A stretch of DNA of 64,000 nt, from positions 62,001-126,000 of the forward strand of contig NZ_LR215042.1 in the NCBI RefSeq assembly GCF_900660695.1, written 5' to 3'. Positions within the stretch are counted from its first letter, which is position 1. Each line of letters starts with the position of its first letter. The notes beneath the pieces are model-generated. The model saw only the letters and a list, made by a program, of their open reading frames with translations, searched no databases and was not told the DNA's origin. The DNA comes from Mycoplasmopsis meleagridis (GTDB lineage: Bacteria > Bacillota_I > Bacilli_A > Mycoplasmatales > Metamycoplasmataceae). A program made the translations under genes and the position numbers. Positions 46,536-58,531 of the stretch are shown here, one piece after another.

Positions 46536-49439
46536 TTAAAATAATTCTTGAGTATAGATCGTGTCGATTTTCTTTTGTTTATCGCCAATTAGTTTATATT
46601 TGATGACTACTTTTTCATTTTCTATAGTTAGTGCAAGACCTAAATTATTTGATTTAATTCCTTGATTATTATCATAATTAATTGAAGGAGTTGATTGTTT
46701 CTTTTGATGAGTGTTGATAGGAAAAGTATAGTGCTTTTGATTATAATCATTTAAAACTTCATCATTTAAAGCAATAATAGGAGATTTAAGTGTTTTTGGT
46801 AAAGTTTTTCCTTTATAAGAAATAATATTGCTATCTATTCTTATGTCTACCGATTTAGTTTTTGACTTATTTATTTCTTCTTTAACTTTTGTTTGTAATG
46901 CTTGATCTCCAACAAGAGAAAATAATTTTTTTCCTTCGGCATATTTTTTGGCTCAAGCGCTTAATTCTGGAGCGAAACCGTCAATTTCTATATTATAAGT
47001 TGCTATTTCGCTTGGATTTTCTTTATTACTTAATTCTAGTTCAACATTTACTGCTTCTTTATTTTCGATAACAGAAATATTTTTAACTTTTAAATTAATT
47101 TTATCTTTTTGAGTAAATTCTCCAGAAAATGCGGCATTAATATTTTCTTTTTTGACATCATTTTTATTGGTGTATTTTTTATCTCCATTAAATGTAAGAG
47201 AAATATGACTTTTAGCTTCTTCAAAATTTAATGCTTCACCTGTTTTTAAGCCTTCTATTGTATATTCCTTAGCAAAAGTATCATTATCTTTTGTCAAAGT
47301 TATTACTACAGTTACTCTACCTAAAGAATTGTTAGCATCCTTAGTTGTTTTAGAAATGCTAATACCTGATTCAAACGTTGCTTCCTGATTGTTTTTCTTT
47401 AATTTGATGTTATTTTCATTTACGTTAGAAGGTAAAGTATTTGTTTTATCATTAATTTCAACTGTTACATCGTTTAATAGTGATTCAAGATTACTTTTTT
47501 TAAATCCTGTAATAACTTTTTCGCTCTCAGCACTTATTTCAGAATTAGGTGTAGTTTGTGTTAACTTATATTTAACAGTTACGCTGCCTGTAGAATTATT
47601 TTGCGTATAGGTTGGCTCACTTAAAGTTAAGTTATTTTTTATATCCTCATGTCTAATGTTATTTTTATCAAAATTAAAAACATATTGACTAGATGCATTG
47701 TCATATTCTATTGTGTTAGCGAAAGTTTTTGCATAGGCAGTTAATTCCTCTTTTGTAAGAATTGTAAATTCTTGATTTTCAACTACACTTTCTCTATTAT
47801 CATATCTTTGTAATTCAGGATTAGAATCATATTTGCCTATAAAAAAGCTTAATCCGTATTTTTTATCTTTAACATTCAACTTAACTGTTGCATTAGTGAA
47901 ACTATTTCCATTTTTTGTTGCTAAAGTTAATTTACTATTAGCAATAGAATTAGGATTTAAAAAAGTAAATAATGTAATTCTTTTGCCATCTTTATTCTCG
48001 TAAATAGTTGCAGTTTTATAATCGTATCTTAAAGAAGAACCATTTTGCAATGTTTGTAATAATTCTTTAGCTTCAGGTTCTTGAACTAGCTTAAATTGCT
48101 TAATATTTTCTCTATTTTTAAGAATAATATTTTTATCGCTTTTATGAACATTAACTTTTCTTACTATTTTATATCCTTCTTTGTTTCTTTCGCTTGCTCT
48201 TAGACTAACTAGTCTATAGCCATTATTTATTTCGTCTTGTGTGGCTTCTTGATTTACAAATTTAATTTCAGATGTTCAATATTCACCAGTATTATTTGCT
48301 ACTATGTTACTCACTTGTAATTCATTTGCATCAGTATTATTAGCATTTTCGGTAAAATAACTTACAGTAATTTTACTAAGTTGCATTTTTTCATTTGAAC
48401 TAGGAAGGTTGTTAAAAGTAATTTGGTATTCTTGACTTTGATTTTCAGGATTTAAATTATCCGCTATTTTGTAAGAAACAACTACTCCGTTATTACTTTC
48501 TTGGGATTTTAGTCCAATAATTGAAGTGATTTTACTAAAGTTATTTTTAATTTTTGTTCATTGTGTAACATTTGATAATAATTCTTCTTTCGAAGCTTGA
48601 TTATATTCTTCATCTTTATTTTCAGCAAGAATAATTATTTGTTCATTAATTTTTGCAAATTCTTCTGCTGATATTGGTTTAGTTACAGTTATTTCTGCTT
48701 GCGCAGTTTTTAATATTTTATTTGTATTATTTTTTACTACATTATAAGTAAAAGCAACTCTTTGTTGATCAGTTAATTGAAGAGATGATTTGTCAATATT
48801 TATTGAAACATCTTGATTTGTGTTGTCATTTGTTATTGAACTTTGAGGCGAATTGAAAACGCCATATAAAGAAGAACCAGTGCTAAATTGGATAATTTCA
48901 TTAAATTCTTCATTAGCTTCTGTAGAACTGTTAGTATTATCTTGTGTTGTATTTTCATCAGAAATAGAACTATCTGGCGAAGTATTTTCAGTTGAAGAAT
49001 TATTATTTACTTCATCCCCAGTAGGTTGTTTAGTATTTTCATTTTCTATAAAAATATCTTCAATTTGTCTAATATTATCGTCATCTTTATATATTTGATC
49101 AGTTGCCTTATCTTTGATACTTACTTTGTAAGTAGCTCTACCTGCGCCAAGGTATTTTAGATCATATATGTCTATTTCATAAGAGTTTAAATCAACATTT
49201 TCAATATTGTAATTTCTAATATCTTGCATGTCCGCAAATTTTTTATTAGTTGTAATAGGTGTGATTTTTGCAGTAGTGATTATTTTTTTTAATTCTTCAT
49301 TTTTGTTTATTGTTTGATTTTTTGAGTTTGTGGAATTATTTTCATCCTCATTATTAACGCTTGTACATTGAGCAGAGAGAAAAACAAAAGTGCTTAGCGA
49401 ACTTATTGTTGAGAGGGAAAAAATAAATTTCTTTTTCAT
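46536..49439 (-). CDS. large surface lipoprotein with repeated beta-rich domains
   Basis: 967 residues. The signal peptide ends in the lipobox FLSAQC with Cys25. A Ser/Asn/Glu/Thr-rich low-complexity stretch lies around residues 145-185. The rest looks like a series of related domains of about 80-100 residues with alternating strands and recurring phrases such as 'ITGFKKS', 'TIEGLKTGE' and 'EIDGFAPEL' at domain ends. This resembles Lipoprotein_17-type variable surface proteins of mycoplasmas, though I cannot score it. Only two TGA codons break the frame outside short gaps. Stands alone on the minus strand. Confidence 0.75.
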
Positions 49440-49718
49440 GTGTCCTTTATGTCCAGTTTATTAGTTTTTTATATAAATAAATTTATATATTATTTATATA
49501 ACCAGAAATTTTATATGATTCTTTTCTAGTAAAAAAGTCACATTTTATAAACATTGCAAAAATAGTTTTTGTATTTCAATAACACTAAAATAAATTAAGT
49601 AAATTTTATTATTCATATAAAATATTTAAATTAGGGCGTTTTGTATTTTGGACAGGATGCAGATGAAAGACTGCACTTTGGTTGGTTTTAGCGCTAAAAC
49701 ACATAATGAAAGGATAAA
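49440..49718 (+). promoter_or_regulatory. tuf upstream region with structured leader
   Basis: A 279-base region between divergent genes. TATAAA-like boxes occur near 49616. The last 90 bases are less AT-rich: TGCAG at 49658-49662 pairs with CTGCA at 49671-49675, and TTTTAGCGCTAAAA at 49687-49700 is a perfect palindrome. GAAAGGA precedes the ATG. The two hairpins suggest a structured 5' leader on tuf mRNA. Confidence 0.45.
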
Positions 49719-50903
49719 ATGGCAAAATTAGATTTTAATCGTAGTAAAGACCACGTTAATATTGGTACAATTGGCCATGTTGATCATGGTAAAACTACTT
49801 TAACTGCTGCTATTGCAACAGTTTTGGCTAAAAAAGGTTTAGCAGAAGCTCGTGATTATGCTTCTATCGATAATGCTCCTGAAGAAAAAGCCCGTGGTAT
49901 AACAATCAATACTTCGCATATTGAATATGAAACTGAAAAACGTCACTATGCTCACGTCGATTGTCCTGGACATGCTGACTATATCAAAAATATGATTACT
50001 GGTGCTGCTCAAATGGATGGTGCAATTTTAGTTGTTGCGGCAACTGATGGCCCTATGCCTCAAACTCGTGAACACATTCTTCTTTCAAAACAAGTTGGTG
50101 TTCCTCGTATGGTTGTTTTCTTAAACAAATGTGATATGGTTGATGACGAAGAAATGCTTGAATTAGTTGAAATAGAAGTTAGAGACTTATTAAGCAAATA
50201 TGGTTTTGACGGTGATAATACTCCAATTATTCGTGGTTCAGCTAAATTAGCCTGTGAAGGCGATGCTAAATACGAAGAAAAAATTATGGAATTAATGGAT
50301 ACAGTAGATTCATGAATTGAAACTCCTGTTAAAGAATTTGACAAACCATTCTTAATGGCTGTTGAAGACGTATTTACCATTACTGGTCGTGGAACAGTTG
50401 CAACAGGTCGTGTTGAAAGAGGAAGATTGACTCTTAATGAAGAAGTTGAAATTGTTGGTTTAAAACCAACTAAAAAAACTGTTGTTACCGGTATGGAAAT
50501 GTTCCGTAAAAATCTTAAAGAAGTACAAGCAGGTGATAATGCCGGTTTATTACTTCGTGGTATTGAAAAGTCACAAATTGAACGTGGTCAAGTTATTGCA
50601 AAACCTGGTTCAATTATTCCTCATACAGAATTTAAGGCTGCTATTTATGTTTTAACCAAGGAAGAGGGTGGTCGCCATACACCATTTTTCAAAAATTACA
50701 AACCTCAATTCTATTTCCGTACAACTGATGTTACTGGTGGCGTAGAATTCGAAGCAGGACGTGAAATGGTTACACCTGGGGAAAACGTTGATTTAGTAGT
50801 TAAATTAATTGCTCCTATTGCTGTTGAAGAGGGAACTAAATTCTCAATTCGTGAAGGCGGACACACCGTAGGTTATGGAAGTGTTACAAACATTATTAAA
50901 TAG
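49719..50903 (+). CDS. tuf: elongation factor Tu
   Basis: 394 residues. It brings aminoacyl-tRNA to the ribosome as a GTP complex. G1 motif GHVDHGKT at residues 19-26, switch region [15 protein letters not shown]3 DCPGHADY, G4 NKCD, and domains 2 and 3 complete to the C-terminus ([13 protein letters not shown]). One TGA is read as Trp at residue 199. Codon use is richer in C-ending codons than neighbouring genes, fitting high expression. Single-gene unit with terminator. Confidence 0.97.
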
Positions 50904-50918
50904 TATTTGTAATTTTTT

Positions 50919-50948
50919 AAAAGTTAAGTATTGGGCTTAACTTTTTTA
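50919..50948 (+). terminator. tuf terminator
   Basis: Stem AAAAGTTAAG / CTTAACTTTT around TATTGGG, followed by T-rich sequence. Confidence 0.82.
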
Positions 50949-50983
50949 TTTTTTTATTAAAATGTATCTATATTAAGGAAATT

Positions 50984-51388
50984 ATGTCAATAAAAGAAAA
51001 AACATTCATTATTAAAAAGGAAATCAATTTATCTGAAGTCGCAAAATATGTTTTAAATAATTTGACATTATCCAAATTTGTCTTACTAAAAGGCGAATTA
51101 GGTGCAGGTAAGACAGCTTTAACTAAAGCAATTGCTACTGAATTAGACATAAAAGAAAATGTAACTTCTCCAACATTTAATTATTTAAAAATTTACAATA
51201 ATTTAATTCACATTGATGCTTATAATTTGAGAGATAACCTAGATGAATTTAGCGATTATTTTGAAAATAAAATTGTTGTAGTTGAATGAGCTGAAAATAT
51301 ATGTATTGATTATGATAATTTTGTTGACATAGAAATAGAAGTTTTAGAGGATAATTCAAGAAAATATAAAGTAAAGGTAATAAAATAA
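50984..51388 (+). CDS. tsaE: tRNA t6A synthesis ATPase TsaE
   Basis: 134 residues. TsaE works with TsaB and TsaD in threonylcarbamoyl modification of A37 in ANN-reading tRNAs. Walker A GELGAGKT is at residues 37-44, followed by VTSPTFNYL and a Walker B-like VVVEWAE that uses a TGA for Trp. The stop overlaps the tsaB start by one base. Confidence 0.9.
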
Positions 51389-51951
51389 TGAATTTATATT
51401 TAGATACATCAAATGAAGATTTTGCTTTGGCAATTTTTGATAGTAATTATCAATTAATTGACAAAATAGTTTTAGAAAACTATCCTAAAAAAGTAGAACT
51501 AATTGATAAGTATATAAGAAGTTTTTTAGATAAATATAACTATAAAATAGATGAGTTTAGCAATTTTTTTTTGAATATTGGTCCTGGTTATTTTACTGGA
51601 GTAAGAATTTCATTAGTTTATCTAAGAACAATAGCATTATTAAAAAATATTAATTTGCGTACAACATCTATTTTTGAGATTTTGCTATTACAAAATCCTT
51701 TTGAAAATGATTTTTATGTCAATGCTTCTGGAAACAAAAATTACTTCTATCATAGAAAAAATTACTTTGACATTAAAGATGTAGAAGTAAGAATAAACGA
51801 TAAAAAAACAAATTTTAAAAAGATTGATTTTGATAAATTTTTTAACAATTTTAGTTTTTATTTATCTGTTTTTAAATATCACACTAACCTTCTAGAAATA
51901 GATCCTTACTATATAAAAATGCCTCAAATAGGGCAAAGAAAAGACAAATAA
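51388..51951 (+). CDS. tsaB: tRNA t6A synthesis protein TsaB
   Basis: 187 residues, a bit shorter than typical TsaB (about 220-230). The N-terminus LYLDTSNEDFALAIFD and the motif GPGYFTGVRISL match the ASKHA-type family. Overlaps tsaE and the next lipoprotein gene by one base each, so translation is coupled. TsaD is not in the window. Confidence 0.85.
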   Translation: MNLYLDTSNEDFALAIFDSNYQLIDKIVLENYPKKVELIDKYIRSFLDKYNYKIDEFSNFFLNIGPGYFTGVRISLVYLRTIALLKNINLRTTSIFEILLLQNPFENDFYVNASGNKNYFYHRKNYFDIKDVEVRINDKKTNFKKIDFDKFFNNFSFYLSVFKYHTNLLEIDPYYIKMPQIGQRKDK

Positions 51952-52541
51952 TGAAAGCTAAATTAAAATTCTTTTTACCTATTATTACAATTGTTTTTCC
52001 TTTAATTAGTTTTTCATGCACAAATTCAGAACAAAAAAATCTTAGAAACGCTAGTGATGAAGAAAAAAACAATTATGCTAATATGCAAATTGAAGCACTA
52101 AATAAGGAATTAACAAGAATAAAAAACGAAGTTGATTCTTCTATATCTAATAGCATAAATATTGATAATTTTTTTAATTCTCAATTACATGTTAATGTTC
52201 AAAAATTTATTTCTTCATCCTGAAAAGAGAAAATAAATCTTATTGATGATTTTTACAAGCAAATTCCTTCATATTTAGAAACTATTGAAAAATATAAGCC
52301 TATTTTAAGCATTGTTTTGGCAAATAATGAATGGTTAAATTCTCTTATTGATGATTATGTTGAACAATTAAAAGACCTGACAAAGAATAAATCAAACGAT
52401 GATATTGATGATTTTAATTCCTTCATAAATTTTTCTAGAAAAAGTATGGAAATTTTTGAAAAATATTTCAAAGAAAATAAAGAAAAAATTCAAAAATTAT
52501 TCGATTCTTATGGAGAAATTGTCGATAATATTTTTAAGTAA
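51951..52541 (+). CDS. small predicted lipoprotein
   Basis: 196 residues. A Lys-rich start, a hydrophobic core and the lipobox PLISFSC (Cys23) mark a lipoprotein signal. The mature part is helical, Asn/Lys/Glu-rich and without recognised motifs. Coupled to tsaB through a one-base overlap of stop and start, an unusual position for a surface lipoprotein. One TGA is read as Trp. Confidence 0.75.
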
Positions 52542-52569
52542 AAATGTGGATTTTTTTCACATTTTTTTA
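52541..52569 (+). terminator. terminator of tuf-distal tsaEB-lipoprotein unit
   Basis: Stem AAAATGTG / CACATTTT with a 9-base loop and a following T run. Confidence 0.72.
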
Positions 52570-52689
52570 CTTTGTTTAAAATTATGTGTGCAAGCTATTA
52601 TAATAAAAACAATATTTTAACTACTATATTAAAATTAGTTTTTAAGGTATTATCATCGCTTTATTTGTAAAAAATCAAAAGGAGAACTT

Positions 52690-54222
52690 ATGAAAAAACT
52701 TACAAAAAGCTGACTAACTATGGGCGGACTTTTTGCAGCTTCTGTGCCTGCATTAGCTGCTGTTTCATGTGAAGAAAATTATGTTCACAGAAACGCCCCA
52801 GCTGAAAAAGATAGAATCGCTGAAATCGTTTTGAACAATGATTTTAAAATTACAAATGATAATGTTGGAAACAACAATCATGTTGCAGTTGTAACTGATG
52901 GTGGTGATATTGACGATAAATCATTCAATCAATCTTCATGAGAAGGCGTTATTCGTTTGATGGAACAAAACAAGATTTCACCAGATAATTACGCTATTTA
53001 TCAAACTCAAAATAACAACTTTAGTGACCAATACAATGCTGCACTTGATAATGGATCAAGATACATTGTGTTGACAGGTTTTCACCATTTAGATCCACTA
53101 CTTTCTTGAATTAAACAAGATGGTGTTTTGAAAAGAATCAAAGACAACAACGTTATTTTCTTAACAATTGATTTTGCAATTGATACAAATAGCGATGGCG
53201 CAAGAGAATTAGCTGGTCATACTATTGCTTTAACATATGACGTTAAACAAGCTGCATATATGGCAGGTTGAGCAGCTGGTGAATTTTTAAAAGAAAAATA
53301 TGCTAATGAACCAGAAAAAAGAAATTTTGGTACCTTTGGTGGAGGAACTTTCCCAGGAGTTACTGACTTTAATGAAGGTTTCATGAAGGGATTAATCGAT
53401 TATAACAAGGAAAATCCTGAAGCAAAAGTAACAATTAAAACCAAAAATAAGGGTAATGTATACTTAAATTCGTTATTTGAAATTAACGATAGCAGTAAAC
53501 AATCTGAAGTTAGAACAGAAGTGCTTGATTTAAATCCAACACTAGTATTACCTGTTGCTGGAAGATGAAATCAATATGTTAGTGCTAACCACGTTCAATA
53601 TATAGTCGGTGTTGACACAGATCAAGCTCTAGGAGACGATGCACACAAAGATGTATATTTAACATCAATTCTTAAAGCTGTTGGACAATCAGTTTATGAT
53701 ACTATAGGATACTTGTTAACTACAGATCTTACAAATGGGGAATTAACAAAATCTAAGTTAGGTGGATTTGAATTAAATAAAACGAGCGGTTCATTTAACA
53801 AAGGTTATGCAGATAAATGAGTTGGTTTGGCTCAAACGCACTTAGAAGGCGGAGATAAAGCTCTTGCTGAAAAAGCTATTGAGGTTGGAAAAGCTAAATA
53901 TAGTGCTCTTTCATCATCTGATAAAGAATGATTAGAAAGTAATAAAGTAACAAGAGATGGTCAAGTTGTTCAAGATGGTCAAAAAAGAATCAATGATTTA
54001 GCATTATTGTTAGATCCTTCTGCAGTAACTACTCCAACAGTAACAACGCCTACTCCATCAGTTCCTAATGTTTCTGGTTCAGGCGAATCAACTACAACTC
54101 AAGGATCAGAATCATCAACTTCAGGAACACAATCAGGTAGTTCAACTCCAAATGCAGAAAGTGGAACTTCTTCAAATACCAATAGCGGAACTACAACTGA
54201 AGGCGCTGCAACAGCGAAATAG
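52690..54222 (+). CDS. BMP-family nucleoside-binding lipoprotein
   Basis: 510 residues. Lipobox Cys27 in ALAAVSC. The body fits the BMP/PnrA family of solute-binding proteins for purine nucleosides: VAVVTDGGDIDDKSFNQSSW, then the GTFGGGTFPGVTDFNEGF region and VLPVAGRW. From residue about 440 to the end there is a low-complexity tail of Ser, Thr, Gly and Pro, much like the repeat regions of the lipoproteins at 59.6-64 kb. AAGGAG precedes the ATG. First gene of a four-gene importer operon. Confidence 0.88.
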
Positions 54223-54251
54223 AATATTAAAATAAATACATTCAAGAAATT

Positions 54252-55787
54252 ATGAGTTTAACTCAAAATGCTATTGAATTTAAACATATAACCAAAATTT
54301 TCCCAGGTATTAAAGCTAATGATGATATTAGTTTTAACGTTAAAAAGGGAACAATTCACGCTCTTGTTGGTGAAAACGGAGCAGGGAAGAGTACTCTTAT
54401 GAGTATTCTTTTTGGTTTGTATGAGCCTACATCAGGGGAAATTGCAATAAACGGAAATAACGTTTATTTTGAAAACCCTAATGATGCAGCCAATTATGGT
54501 ATTGGTATGGTTCATCAGCACTTTAAATTAGTAAATGTTTATTCAAATTTAGACAATATTATTTTAGGCGATGAATTTACCAAAAAAGGCTTTCTAGATC
54601 GTAGAACCGCAGAAACTAAAATTAAAGCTTTACAAGAAACATATAATTTATTTTTCGATTTAAATCAAAAAAGTGGTAAAGCAACAGTTTCTACTCAACA
54701 AAAAGTAGAAATTATGAAAATGCTATATAGAGATAATGACATTTTGGTTTTTGACGAACCCACTGCTGTTTTAACTGATGAAGAAATTCAAGGATTATTA
54801 AAATCTTTCGAAATTTTTAAAGCTGCAGGAAAAACAATTATCTTTATTACACATAAATTAAACGAAATAGAACAAGTAGCAGATTATGCGACAGTTTTAA
54901 GAAGAGGAAAATCAATTGGTACCTACGACATGAAAAATACGTCAATGGATCAATTGGTTAATGCAATGGTTGGTGAAAAAGTTGTAATGTCTATTAACGA
55001 TACACCAACAACAAGAGAAGAAGTTGTTTTTGAATTACAAAACATATCAACTAGAAAACAAGATAAAAATTTAGAAAACTTATCTTTGAAAGTTCACAAA
55101 GGCGAAATTGTAGCCATTGCCGGAGTAGAAGGAAATGGCCAAAGAGAACTTGAAAAAATCTGTTCAGGGTTAATTACGCCTGTTAATGGTAAAATTTTCT
55201 TAAGAAGTTCTGATGGGGAAATGATTGATATAACCCATAAAAAAGTTAAGGAAAGATCAAAACACAATATTTCTTATATTCCCACAGATCGTCATGCACA
55301 TGGTTTAGTATTGGACTATACTATTAGAGAAAATACGATTTTGAGAAGATTATGAGATAAAAAATACAATTCTTTAGGATTCATAAAAAATAAAGCAGTT
55401 AATAATCAAACATCACAAATAATTGATAAATACGATGTTCGTGGGGCTTTGCTAGGGATGTCAATGGCAAGATCTTTATCTGGTGGGAATCAACAAAAAT
55501 TTATTGTTGGTAGGGAAATGGAAACACCGCATGATTTTATCATTGTCATGCAACCAACACGTGGTTTAGACGTTAAAGCAATAACTAACATTCATGGTGA
55601 AATTCTCAAAGAAAAAGCAGCAGGTAAAGGAATTTTGTTAATTTCATATGAACTTGATGAAGTTTTAGCATTAGCTGATACGATTGCTTTTATTTCAGAA
55701 GGAAAAATTGTTGCTTCTAGAGATGCAAAATTAATTACTAGAAAAGAAATTGGCGATTATATGGCAAATAAGAAAGGAGCAGAATAA
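54252..55787 (+). CDS. BMP-type ABC importer, duplicated ATPase subunit
   Basis: 511 residues with two ATPase domains, as in sugar/nucleoside (NupO/RbsA-like) importers. Domain 1: Walker A GENGAGKST, Walker B VFDEPTAVLT. Domain 2: degenerate Walker A GVEGNGQREL, signature SLSGGNQQKF, degenerate Walker B VMQPTRGLDV. Energises uptake through the two permeases downstream. One TGA is read as Trp (near 55353). It starts 29 bases after the binding protein gene and ends 2 bases before the permease. Confidence 0.9.
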
Positions 55788-55789
55788 AT

Positions 55790-58531
55790 ATGAACACAAA
55801 ATACGCTTCTTTCAAAGAACAATATAAAAACTTTAGTCAAAAACTTAGCACGTATGTGCGTTTAGACAAAACCAAATCAACAGCTAGAAAAGTTATCAAT
55901 TCGTTATGAGCAGCCTTATTTGGTTTACTAATTGCTTTAATTTTTATAGGTATTAGTTCTAAGAATAATCCGTTTCTTTTCTTTGCTCAAATTGAAAAAG
56001 CTTTCATAAATCAAACTAATACAGCTAAATTTCTAACATATTTTGTTATTTTTGGTTTTTCTGGTTTAGCATCTGCCGTTGGATTTAAATCAGGATTATT
56101 CAATATTGGTATTAGTGGTCAAATGATGATTTCATCTACTCTCATGTATAGCTTGTTTATAGGCTTAAACGTACATGATATTACTCCTGCATTATTAGTT
56201 GTTGGCCTTCTTTTATCAATTATTGGTGCGGCAATTATGGGAGCTATTGCTGGTTTATTGAAAGCATATTTAAATGTTCACGAAGTTATTAGTACAATTT
56301 TGATGAACTGGATAGTTGCTAAATTAAATGGTTTCTTGTTTGTCTTTCAAAATTCTCCTTTTGGCGATAAAGCAGCAGGTGAATTTTTTGACAATTTAGG
56401 TGGATCAGGAATTAAAGCAGGAACTTTTAGAATAGTTGGTGGAACTAACCAAATGCAGTTAATATTTAGCATTTCTTTCATAGTTATTTTCGTCGTTCTT
56501 TCAATAGTTTTATTTTTAGTTTATAAATCAACAACGATGGGTTACAAACTAAAAATGTTAGGTCTTTCAAAATCAAATGGTGAATATATTGGAATTAATG
56601 AAAAATTAACTACTGTTTACGTAATGATTTTTTCAGCTGCATTAGCAGGCTTAGCTGGCTTTTTCTATTATGTATTTGATCAAAACTTATATGGGGCAAA
56701 AGATACAGCTCCTATTGCTATAGGTTTTGAATCTATTGCTATTGCACTTTTAGCTCTTAATTCATCAATTGGTGTTATTATAGTTAGCTTTTTCTATGGT
56801 ATTCTTTATACAATTAGAACTTCTCTTCAAGCAGCTCCTTTATATATCAAACCAGATGAAATACCTATTATTACATCTATTGTTCTTTATTTTGCCGCTA
56901 TTGCACAAATGTTTATGAATTTCAAACCAATTAATTTTTCATTTATTAGCTCAGTAAAATTAGGTTCGAGAAAATATTGAGTTTTAAGAAAAATCTATTT
57001 AGCTAAGAAAAAACATCTTAAGTTAACTACTAAGTATTCAAAGCTCAAAGCTTTAATTGAACAAAATATCAAACTTGCTAATTGAGAAAAAATGATTAAT
57101 AAATATAGAGAAGACAAAGTTAAATACTTCTACTTGTTATTAGAACAAGAATCTAAAATTAATTATTATCAAAATAAACTCAAATTAGTGGAAAGATTAC
57201 AACAACACAAAGCTAATCTCTACTTTGACAATTTAACAATTAAAAATGCTATTAAGCATTTAAAAGATCCTAAAACTTTAACTGCTAAATCTAATCCTTT
57301 TGCTACTGAAGAATTAATTAAAATGCAAGAAGAATTAGATTCAATTAACCAAAAATTAACACTAAAAGAAAATTTAACTAGATCTTTCGAAGAAAAATTA
57401 AATGCAAAATACAATGAATTAAAAACTTCATTACGCAACAGAATGAAAAAATTAAACAAATTGGCTGCTTTAGAAAATAGCGAAAATAGTAGTATTAATT
57501 TTGGTCAAATAGATCGTCAAATTGAAGAAATTAATAGTAAAATCCAAGCTCTTTTAGAAATCAATCCTTATATTGACACAACTAATGAATTTTTCAATGA
57601 AGAAATTGCTTCACTTCACATTCAACTAAATGATGAAGAAATAGACAAAGATTCGAAAGAATATAGTAATTTACAAAAACTTCTTAACAAGAAATTTATT
57701 AAAGCTCAAAAAGAAGCTAACAAAATTTTGGATGAAAAATTAATTTCATTAAGAGAACAAAGAAAACTTAAAATTGATAATTATGATGTAATTACTTTTG
57801 AATATATTGCTGAACAAAAAGAAATCGTAAGTGAACAATTAACTGAACTTAATTCTAAAGTTTTACTAATTGATCCTAATAGCAAATTTGCTAATGCAGA
57901 ATTAATTAACTTATCTTTAGAATTAGAAAATATTGAAATTAATTACGAAAAATTAGAGGAATTAAAAAATAATATTAGTCAGTTAATAAAAGAAACTTAC
58001 GAGGCAAAAAGCGAAGAAATCAATTTACAAATTAAAGAGTTAAATGACAAAATTTTGGCTAATAAGCAACTCTTTGCAGAATATAGAAAAAATTATAAAG
58101 AAGTAGAATTAGCTAAAATTCAACAAATTTATTTAATCGAAAGTGAATCTAATAAAAGTCAAAGAATTACTTCATTCGATATTAAGCAATTTAATCGTAT
58201 GAAAGAAAGTAGAAAAGAACAAATTAAAGTACTCAACAAAGCTTATAAAAAGCAACAAAACGCTTTATTAGCGATGAATAGAAAAGATAGTACTAATGAT
58301 GAGGTTTTGAAAATTTTCGACGATTATAGTAACTATAAAAAATTGCATATTCAAAATTTAAACTCTTTAAATAGCAATTACAAAAAGACAATAAGAATGA
58401 ATTATCAATCTGAAATCACTTCTATTAAGTATGAATATAGAACTGCGGTAAATGAAAATAATAAATTTGTTATTGACAACTATATTCTCGAGTTAATTAG
58501 TAAGAATGCTAAAAGTAAGGAGGTAAGATAA
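55790..58531 (+). CDS. BMP-type ABC importer permease with very long C-terminal coiled coil
   Basis: 913 residues. Residues 1-390 are a normal NupP-like permease: about eight or nine helices, GFKSGLFNIGISGQMM, HEVISTILMNWI and GFESIAIALLALNS. From about residue 395 to the end there are roughly 520 residues of highly charged helical sequence rich in Lys, Glu, Leu and Asn with heptad-like leucines and no long hydrophobic stretch, on the expected cytoplasmic side. Family members usually end after the membrane domain. AAAGGAG precedes the ATG. The stop overlaps the start of the second permease by one base. Confidence 0.88.
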
